In this document: positions 58,758 through 64,000 of the stretch, piece by piece
Layout: every line of letters starts with the position of its first letter
Numbering within the stretch: the stretch's first letter is position 1
Source: Mycolicibacterium litorale
GTDB lineage: Bacteria; Actinomycetota; Actinomycetes; Mycobacteriales; Mycobacteriaceae
Direction of reading: 5' to 3'
DNA length: 64,000 bases
Assembly: GCA_002007745.1 (NCBI GenBank)
Contig: CP019882.1
Span: 2,046,001 to 2,110,000 of the forward strand
Position numbers and translations under genes: made by a program
The notes under the pieces: model-generated
Told to the model about the DNA's origin: nothing
The model's input: the letters and a program-made list of their open reading frames with translations, nothing else
Database searches by the model: none

Positions 58758-59501
58758 GTGAGCCACCGCTGGGAGGAGCTGAACTCGATCCAGATCGCAC
58801 AGCGGCTCGCGGCTGATCCCGACACCGTCGCCCTGATTCCGGTGGGGGCCACTGAGCAGCACGGCCCGCACCTGCCGGTGGGCACCGACACCATCATGGC
58901 CACCGCGGTGGCGGACGCCGCCGCGGGTGAGGTGGGCCTGGTGCTGCCGGCATTGTCGTTCGGCGCCAGCTTCTTTCACGGCACAGAGCTTGCCGGCACC
59001 GTCGCCTTCCCGGGTGAAGAAACGGCGGCGGCGGCGGTGCGCATCGCGCAGGCGTGTGTGGACTCCGGGGTGCGGCGCATCATGTTCGTCAACGGGCATG
59101 TCGGCAACGCCGCACCACTGTGGTTGGCGTGCGACCAGTTCCGCCGGCTCCATCCCGACCGGCGCGTCGGGGTGATGCAGTGGTGGGACCTCACAGCCGA
59201 CATCGCCCGTCGTGCCACCGAGGATGCGGTCGACTGGCACGCCAACGCGGCGGAAACCTCGCTGATGCTGGTCGTGCGACCCGAACTGGTCGATACCGAA
59301 GCCATGCGCGATGCCGACGACCCGGACCGCACGGCCGGCAGCGTGTTCCGCTATCCCGTCCAGCAGGTCTCGTCCAACGGGGTGACAGGGTATCCGTCGC
59401 GGGCGTCCAAGTCGCTGGGTCTTGAGCTGTGGCAAGACGTGGTCGCCGCGGCACGAGACGTGGTCGAGCGGGCACACTGCGAGCAACCACCCCTGCGGTG
59501 A
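58758..59501 (+). CDS. Creatininase-family hydrolase
   Basis: 247 aa. The metal-binding motifs PVGATEQHGPHLPVGTDT (residues 28-45), VNGHVGN and HANAAETSLML are typical of creatinine amidohydrolases and of relatives such as MftE. Without the other mycofactocin genes nearby, a role in the breakdown of an amide or small peptide next to a glutamine synthetase is more likely. GTG 58758 is preceded by CCCCAGG. It is probably co-transcribed with the upstream synthetase gene. Confidence 0.88.
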   Translation: MSHRWEELNSIQIAQRLAADPDTVALIPVGATEQHGPHLPVGTDTIMATAVADAAAGEVGLVLPALSFGASFFHGTELAGTVAFPGEETAAAAVRIAQACVDSGVRRIMFVNGHVGNAAPLWLACDQFRRLHPDRRVGVMQWWDLTADIARRATEDAVDWHANAAETSLMLVVRPELVDTEAMRDADDPDRTAGSVFRYPVQQVSSNGVTGYPSRASKSLGLELWQDVVAAARDVVERAHCEQPPLR

Positions 59502-59535
59502 GCGCGGACTGCACGGTCATCGACTCGCGCGACCG

Positions 59536-59541
59536 TAGAAT
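59536..59541 (+). promoter_or_regulatory. -10 box of a leaderless tetR transcript
   Basis: TAGAAT, the same hexamer as at valS, ends 7 nt before the GTG at 59549. Confidence 0.65.
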
Positions 59542-59548
59542 CCCCGAT

Positions 59549-60289
59549 GTGCCGACACCGGAGAGCCGGTCGCAAATCCGATCGATCGGACGACCCCGCA
59601 ATGACACCGAGTCCATGGCGGCGACCTCGCCGCGCGCGGGCATTGTCAACGCAGCCACCAAACTGTTCTCCGAAAAGGGCTATGCCCAAACCACAATGAG
59701 CGACATCGCCAGGGCGGCCGGACTTCAGCAGTCGTCGTTGTACTACTGGTTCCGCAACAAGGAGCAGCTGCTGGGCGAGACGCTGCTGGTGAACCGGGCG
59801 CCGTTGAAATTCATCGCCGAGGTCGGCGCCGGTTCCGGCTCGCCGGCGGTCAAGCTGTATCGGCTGCTGCGATTCGACACCATGCAACTGGCGTTGTCCC
59901 CGATCGACTTCAACGAGATCCAGCGCATCGCGCACGACCAACGCGCCGAATTCCATCAGTTCTGGACCGACTACGAGCGGCTGAAGGACTGGGTGACCGA
60001 CCTGATCGGCGCGGCGATCGCGGAGGGCAAGTTCGTGGAGTGCGACCGTGAGCAGACAGCCGGCCTGCTGCTGAATTTCGACGAAGGCGCCCAGAAGCGC
60101 ACCCGGCTGCACACCGACGAGGGAGATCGGGTCGCCGAGGCCATCCGGGTTGCCGAGCAGGTTGCCATCATCGCGGTTCGTGGACTCCTGAAGCGGCCCA
60201 GTGACATTGTCCGGGTCAGCGCGCAGGCGGCCCAGTTCGACGATGTCGCGGTGGCCCTGCAGGTCAGTCAGACCCAGCGCGAGGCCTGA
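59549..60289 (+). CDS. TetR-family regulator
   Basis: 246 aa from GTG 59549, the start supported by the TAGAAT box 7 nt upstream; the frame is open back to 59429. A basic arm (SIGRPRND) leads into the DNA-binding domain (GIVNAATKLFSEKGYAQTTM and ARAAGLQQSSLYYWFRNKEQLL). The C-terminal ligand domain is helical and not assignable. It lies just after the creatininase gene and may control the glutamine synthetase/creatininase pair. Confidence 0.9.
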   Translation: MPTPESRSQIRSIGRPRNDTESMAATSPRAGIVNAATKLFSEKGYAQTTMSDIARAAGLQQSSLYYWFRNKEQLLGETLLVNRAPLKFIAEVGAGSGSPAVKLYRLLRFDTMQLALSPIDFNEIQRIAHDQRAEFHQFWTDYERLKDWVTDLIGAAIAEGKFVECDREQTAGLLLNFDEGAQKRTRLHTDEGDRVAEAIRVAEQVAIIAVRGLLKRPSDIVRVSAQAAQFDDVAVALQVSQTQREA

Positions 60290-60290
60290 C

Positions 60291-61295
60291 TCACTCTCGG
60301 CCGGCGGACACCCAGTTGGGATCCAGGGACCGATGGCCGGTGACAGCGGTGCCCGCGGTGTCCAGCGCCAACACCTGATCGGTGTCGAGGTGTACCGACA
60401 GCGAGCCGGCGTTCTCGTCGACGCGCGCGGCGCGGCGGGTGCCCGGAATCGGAACCGAGGCCACGCCCAATGCCGCGGCGCGCTGGCGCAACCAGGCCAG
60501 GGCCACCTGCGCCGGGGTGGCACCCACTTGCGTCGCGATCGAGGAAACAACCTCAACCACAGCAAGATTGGTGTCCAGGGCACCGTCGGCGAATCGCGGA
60601 ATGTGGCGGCGGAAGTCCGACGTCGAGTCCAGATCGGACGAGGAGCGGATCGCTCCGGCCAGGAAGCCGCGGCCCAGCGGCGAGTAGGGCACGAACCCGA
60701 TGCCCAGCTCCGCGGCGGCGGGCACCACGTGGTCTTCGACGTCGCGGCTCCAGATCGACCATTCGCTCTGGACGGCGGCGATCGGGTGCACGTCCGCGGC
60801 CGCGCGCAGCTCGTCGGCGGTCACCTCGGAGAGCCCCAGGTGGCGCACTTTCCCCGCGGCGACCAGCTCGGCCATCGCCCCGACGGTCTCCTCGATCGGC
60901 ACGGACAGGTCGCGGCGGTGCATGTAGTACAGGTCGATCACGTCTGTCCGGAGCCGGTCCAGGCTTTCGTCGACGCACTGGCGCACGTAGGCGGCGTCGC
61001 CACGGGCCCTCAACTTTCCGGTGGTCGGGTCGCCGTCGATGCCGAACTTCGTCGCCAGCGTCACCTCGTCGCGGCGATCGGCCAGCAGCTCGGCGATCAA
61101 CCGTTCATTGGCGCCGCCGCCGTAGACGTTGGCGGTGTCGATGAACGTCACGCCCACGTCGAGGCAGTGGTGCAGGGTCGCCAGCGACTCGGTGTCGTCG
61201 ACCTCGCCGTACACCGGGGTCAGCGCCATCCCGCCGAAGCCGATCGCACTGACCTTCAACCCGTCACCCAATACCGTCTGCTGCAACTCGCCCAT
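60291..61295 (-). CDS. Aldo/keto reductase
   Basis: 334 aa NADPH-dependent reductase. The family features are VSAIGFGGMAL, FIDTANVYGGGANERLI (catalytic Asp and Tyr), the lysine in TLATKFG, and YMHRRD with the catalytic histidine. The C-terminal VPIPGTRRAARVDENAG is the cofactor loop of AKR11/13-type enzymes. ATG 61295 has AGGAGG upstream; the frame extends to 61382 without a start signal. The substrate is unknown. It converges with tetR. Confidence 0.9.
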   Translation of the reverse strand: MGELQQTVLGDGLKVSAIGFGGMALTPVYGEVDDTESLATLHHCLDVGVTFIDTANVYGGGANERLIAELLADRRDEVTLATKFGIDGDPTTGKLRARGDAAYVRQCVDESLDRLRTDVIDLYYMHRRDLSVPIEETVGAMAELVAAGKVRHLGLSEVTADELRAAADVHPIAAVQSEWSIWSRDVEDHVVPAAAELGIGFVPYSPLGRGFLAGAIRSSSDLDSTSDFRRHIPRFADGALDTNLAVVEVVSSIATQVGATPAQVALAWLRQRAAALGVASVPIPGTRRAARVDENAGSLSVHLDTDQVLALDTAGTAVTGHRSLDPNWVSAGRE

Positions 61296-61366
61296 CGGAC
61301 CTCCTGTTCGCGTCTTACACCAACCCCAACCCCGACTGATTGCTTCCGCAGCACCCGGATAAGCCT

Positions 61367-61372
61367 TAGCCT
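61367..61372 (+). promoter_or_regulatory. Probable -10 box of the CBS protein gene
   Basis: TAGCCT fits TANNNT and would start transcription near 61379. It leaves a leader of about 22 nt with the AAGGGGG ribosome site. Confidence 0.45.
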
Positions 61373-61401
61373 GGTGTGACATCCATCACAAGGGGGTGGC
61401 G

Positions 61402-61833
61402 ATGCGCATCGCCGACATCCTGCGGGCGAAAGGCGCCACGGTGGCCACCGTCACCGAGACGACGACCGTCTCGAGCCTGCTGGCCGAGCTGGTGGCCCAC
61501 AACATCGGGGCCATGGTCGTGGTCGGACCGGACGGCGTGGTCGGGATCGTCTCCGAGCGCGACGTGGTCCGCACGTTGCACGATCGCGGACCTGACCTGC
61601 TCCGGCAGCAGGTCAGCGACATCATGAGCCGAATCCTGGTCACCTGCACGCCCGACGATCTCGTCGACGATCTCAGCGCGCTGATGACCAACAACCGGGT
61701 GCGGCACGTGCCGGTCATGCAGGGCGGCCGGCTGGTGGGCATTGTCAGCATCGGCGACGTGGTGAAGAACCGGATGGAGGAGTTGCAGGCCGAGCAGCAG
61801 CATCTGCAGGCCTACATCACCCAGGGCGGCTAG
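61402..61833 (+). CDS. CBS-domain pair protein
   Basis: 143 aa with two CBS domains (MRIADILRAKGATVATV and VSDIMSRILVTCTPDD mark their starts; VGIVSERDVV and VGIVSIGDVV their ends). It corresponds to Rv2406c. Such stand-alone CBS pairs bind adenosine nucleotides; the partner is unknown. ATG 61402 is used because AAGGGGG lies five bases before it; GTG 61396 is part of that site. Its last bases overlap the next gene on the opposite strand. Confidence 0.92.
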   Translation: MRIADILRAKGATVATVTETTTVSSLLAELVAHNIGAMVVVGPDGVVGIVSERDVVRTLHDRGPDLLRQQVSDIMSRILVTCTPDDLVDDLSALMTNNRVRHVPVMQGGRLVGIVSIGDVVKNRMEELQAEQQHLQAYITQGG

Positions 61834-62081
61834 CTCATTACCCCGGTCATCCGCAGGATCAGCAACACTCCGGTGGCGAGGAACAGCGCCACCAGCACCG
61901 CCACCGCCGCAATGGTGACGGCCGCTGTCGGGGTGACCGGGCCTTTCCTGGTCCGCGGCTCCGGCGCGGACAACCCCGATGTCTGGGCGGAGTCCGGCGG
62001 TGTGGAGCCGGGCGACACACCGCCGCCTGGCTCCAGGTCGGGAATGCGGGCCGGATCGGGATCCGGCGGGAGAGCGGTCAT
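61830..62081 (-). CDS. Small single-pass membrane protein
   Basis: 83 aa. The first 50 residues are proline-rich and acidic (MTALPPDPDPARIPDLEPGG) and the last 30 form one membrane helix (AAVTIAAVAVLVALFLATGV) with a very short tail (RMTGVMS). This is a tail-anchored layout. No function is recognised. Its stop overlaps the CBS gene by four bases. Confidence 0.65.
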   Translation of the reverse strand: MTALPPDPDPARIPDLEPGGGVSPGSTPPDSAQTSGLSAPEPRTRKGPVTPTAAVTIAAVAVLVALFLATGVLLILRMTGVMS

Positions 62082-62191
62082 GGCCCCTGGTTGCCCAGGA
62101 ACCGGCGAATGATTCGTCCAAATCGACGAAAAGACGCGCACTTCTCGTGATCGGGCGGTGAAATGTCGGTTTGGGCGTGAGGGGGCCGGGG

Positions 62192-62788
62192 TCAGCTCCA
62201 GGAGTATTCGGCGCGCAGGCGGGTGGCGACCAGTTCGAACGTGGTGCGGTCCAGGATCGCGCCCTCGCGGCGGATGCCCTCCTCGGGAACGTCGAGCACC
62301 CGGTCCAGCCGAACCCAGCTGGGGCGGCCGTCGTAGTCCCAGCCGCCGGCGCCGATGCCGACCCAATTCGTGTCGTCGGCGTGGTGGTTCTGGCTGGACA
62401 ACATCAGCCCCAGCAGCGTGCGATGGTCGCGGCCGACGACCAGCACCGGGCGGTCCTTGCCGCGGGTGGGGTCGTCTTCGTAAACCACCCAGGTCCACAC
62501 CACTTCGCCGGGGTCGGCACGGCCGTCCAGGTCCGGGGCGTAGGTGACCCGGCGGGCGCGGTGCGCGGTCGGCACGCTGGTGCTGGTCACCGGCCGGCCC
62601 GCGGTGATCGCGGCGGGTGCCTCGGTCGCGGCGGCGTTGGCCACCAGGACTTCGATACCCATCCGCAGGCCCTGCTGAATAGTCCGCGGCACGGCCGGCG
62701 GGATGGGCAACTGCCGGATGAGCTTGGGCGCCTCGTTGAACACGAGGTGCTCCGCGAGCTTTTGCAACGTCCTCCACTGCGACGCCAT
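62192..62788 (-). CDS. PemK/MazF-like protein without antitoxin
   Basis: 198 aa, Rv2405-like. The C-terminal half matches the PemK/MazF fold ([20 protein letters not shown], then PVLVVGR). The N-terminal 90 residues ([20 protein letters not shown]) are an extension not found in classical MazF toxins. The start is ATG 62788 because TATGCT lies 7 nt upstream (leaderless). No antitoxin gene precedes or follows it, so it may be an RNase with another role, or not toxic. Confidence 0.82.
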   Translation of the reverse strand: MASQWRTLQKLAEHLVFNEAPKLIRQLPIPPAVPRTIQQGLRMGIEVLVANAAATEAPAAITAGRPVTSTSVPTAHRARRVTYAPDLDGRADPGEVVWTWVVYEDDPTRGKDRPVLVVGRDHRTLLGLMLSSQNHHADDTNWVGIGAGGWDYDGRPSWVRLDRVLDVPEEGIRREGAILDRTTFELVATRLRAEYSWS

Positions 62789-62795
62789 TCTGATG

Positions 62796-62801
62796 AGCAT
62801 A
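62796..62801 (-). promoter_or_regulatory. -10 box of the leaderless mazF-like transcript
   Basis: On the minus strand TATGCT ends 7 nt before the ATG at 62788. An in-frame ATG at 62800 overlaps this box and is rejected. Confidence 0.65.
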
Positions 62802-62832
62802 GGCGAGGGCGCGGGCGGGTGGCGGCGTGCGA

Positions 62833-62863
62833 TTGTGCCCGGCAGCGTGATACTCGATACCCT
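62833..62863 (+). promoter_or_regulatory. Probable lepA promoter
   Basis: A -35-like TTGTGC (62833-62838), a 19-nt spacer and a -10 TACCCT (62858-62863) are visible. Transcription would start near 62870, downstream of the only in-frame GTG (62847). Confidence 0.45.
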
Positions 62864-62900
62864 GAGGGGGACCGAGGGCCCCTCGAAGTATCACCCGACC

Positions 62901-62915
62901 AGGAGAAACACAATC
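62901..62915 (+). promoter_or_regulatory. Ribosome site with AUC start codon of lepA
   Basis: AGGAGA (62901-62906) lies six bases before ATC 62913, which begins the conserved ISSFADKTF sequence. No ATG, GTG or TTG in frame lies between the predicted transcription start and this point. Confidence 0.5.
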
Positions 62916-64000
62916 AGCAGTTTCGCCGACAAGACGTTCACCGCGCCGGCACAGATACGGAACTTCTGCATCATCGCCCACATCGATCACGGCAAGTCGA
63001 CGCTGGCCGACCGGATGCTGCAGCTCACCGGCGTGGTCGACGAGCGGTCGATGCGCGCCCAGTATCTCGACCGGATGGACATCGAGCGGGAGCGCGGCAT
63101 CACCATCAAGGCTCAGAACGTGCGACTTCCGTGGCAAGTCGGGGACACCGATTACGTGCTGCACCTGATCGACACGCCGGGCCACGTGGATTTCACCTAC
63201 GAGGTGTCCCGCGCGTTGGAGGCCTGCGAGGGGGCGGTGCTGCTGGTGGACGCCGCGCAGGGCATCGAGGCGCAGACGCTGGCGAACCTCTACCTGGCCC
63301 TGGACCGAGATCTGACGATCATTCCGGTACTGAACAAAATCGACCTGCCCGCCGCCGACCCGGAGCGCTACGCCGCCGAGATCGCCCACATCATCGGGTG
63401 CGAGCCCGACGATGTGTTGCGGGTGTCGGGCAAGACCGGCGTGGGTGTCCGCGAATTGCTCGACGAGGTGGTCCGCCAGGTGCCGGCACCCACCGGTGAT
63501 CCCGACGCGCCGGCTCGCGCGATGATCTTCGACTCGGTCTACGACATCTACCGCGGTGTGGTGACCTATGTGCGCGTGGTGGACGGCAAGATCGTGCCGC
63601 GCGAGCGGATCAAGATGATGTCCACCGGCGCCACCCACGAACTGCTCGAAGTCGGCATCGTCTCCCCGGAACCCAAGCCCACCGAAGGGCTCGGGGTGGG
63701 GGAGGTCGGCTACCTGATCACCGGGGTGAAGGACGTTCGCCAGTCCAAGGTCGGTGACACGGTGACCACCGCGCGGCATGGCGCCACCGACGCGCTGACC
63801 GGCTACCGCGAGCCCAAGCCGATGGTCTATTCCGGGCTGTATCCAGTCGACGGGTCGGACTACCCGAATCTGCGGGAGGCCCTGGACAAACTTCAACTCA
63901 ACGACGCCGCGCTGACCTACGAGCCGGAGACCTCGGTGGCGCTGGGGTTCGGCTTCCGATGCGGCTTCCTCGGGCTGCTGCACATGGAGATCACCCGCGA
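62913..64000 (+). CDS. lepA: Elongation factor 4 (LepA), 5' part
   Basis: The first 362 codons of the translational GTPase EF4, which acts on stalled ribosomes or in 30S biogenesis. G1 is [10 protein letters not shown], then [16 protein letters not shown] and [10 protein letters not shown]; domain II follows and the frame runs off the window end ([12 protein letters not shown]). The only upstream in-frame start is GTG 62847, which lies before the predicted -10 box. The annotated M. tuberculosis protein, from memory, reads ...[13 protein letters not shown], so the same AGGAG-N6-AUC arrangement may exist there. Confidence 0.9.
   Translation, partial: MSSFADKTFTAPAQIRNFCIIAHIDHGKSTLADRMLQLTGVVDERSMRAQYLDRMDIERERGITIKAQNVRLPWQVGDTDYVLHLIDTPGHVDFTYEVSRALEACEGAVLLVDAAQGIEAQTLANLYLALDRDLTIIPVLNKIDLPAADPERYAAEIAHIIGCEPDDVLRVSGKTGVGVRELLDEVVRQVPAPTGDPDAPARAMIFDSVYDIYRGVVTYVRVVDGKIVPRERIKMMSTGATHELLEVGIVSPEPKPTEGLGVGEVGYLITGVKDVRQSKVGDTVTTARHGATDALTGYREPKPMVYSGLYPVDGSDYPNLREALDKLQLNDAALTYEPETSVALGFGFRCGFLGLLHMEITR

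Noticed and set aside
62913..62960. lepA start at GTG 62847
   Set aside because: It lies before the predicted -10 box TACCCT at 62858-62863, and the extension it adds has no conserved feature. It is kept only as an alternative.

Overview
The window is high-GC actinobacterial chromosome, most likely from a fast-growing Mycobacterium (Mycolicibacterium). From memory, the gene order matches the Mycobacterium tuberculosis segment Rv2449c to Rv2404c in reverse: valS, folC, DUF4233, ndk, rne, rplU, rpmA, obg, proB, nadE, rbsK, proA, MoxR and VWA genes, nadD, rsfS, gpgP, octT, degV, comEA, comEC, holA, rpsT, the ATP-grasp/alpha-E/transglutaminase trio, rnz, a CBS protein, a MazF-like protein and lepA. 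A Sir2 deacetylase, a full Nit1C cluster and a carboxylic acid reductase point to an environmental saprophyte. No tRNA, rRNA, insertion sequence, phage gene or CRISPR array was seen.

Layout. 1-14094: housekeeping genes (valyl-tRNA synthetase, folate polyglutamylation, NDP kinase, RNase E, ribosomal proteins L21 and L27, the GTPase Obg, glutamate 5-kinase), with a POT peptide transporter placed before ndk. 14096-15626: a hypothetical protein and a sirtuin on the minus strand. 15888-23434: an eight-gene operon, the extended actinobacterial form of the Nit1C nitrilase cluster (DsrE-like protein, nitrilase, small protein, flavoprotein, radical SAM protein, GNAT/AIR-synthase fusion, a second nitrilase-fold protein lacking two catalytic residues, glycosyltransferase). 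Nit1C has been linked in pseudomonads to assimilation of cyanide or nitriles as nitrogen source. 23418-28258: a DUF218 protein, nadE, a metal-responsive ArsR regulator with a cation transporter, and ribokinase. 28359-31335: a secreted pentapeptide-repeat (MPTR-like) protein read in three frames.

31433-39724: proA, a MoxR/VWA pair, a secreted PE-PPE-type hydrolase, nadD-rsfS-gpgP-octT-degV (NAD and methylglucose lipopolysaccharide metabolism). 39711-45090: YceI protein, a DAPDH-like dehydrogenase and carboxylic acid reductase where M. tuberculosis has eis. 45182-48744: comEA, comEC, holA (frameshifted), rpsT. 48904-52402: a predicted amidoligase/transglutaminase system whose ATP-grasp member ends in a polyglutamine tract. 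52407-57038: PepSY protein, an extra methionine aminopeptidase divergent from a small XRE regulator with two matching palindromic operators between them, RNase Z and a quinone oxidoreductase. 57354-61295: type III glutamine synthetase (frameshifted), creatininase-family hydrolase, TetR regulator and aldo/keto reductase. 61402-64000: CBS protein, a small membrane protein, a solitary MazF-like protein and the 5' part of lepA.

Three cross-cutting observations. First, about eleven genes have a TANNNT -10 box 6-8 nt before the start codon, the signature of leaderless mycobacterial transcripts, and this settles several starts. Second, all four apparent frameshifts, one of them in the essential gene holA, are single-base losses in runs of four G or C, which suggests sequencing error rather than gene decay. 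Third, lepA appears to start at an AUC codon.
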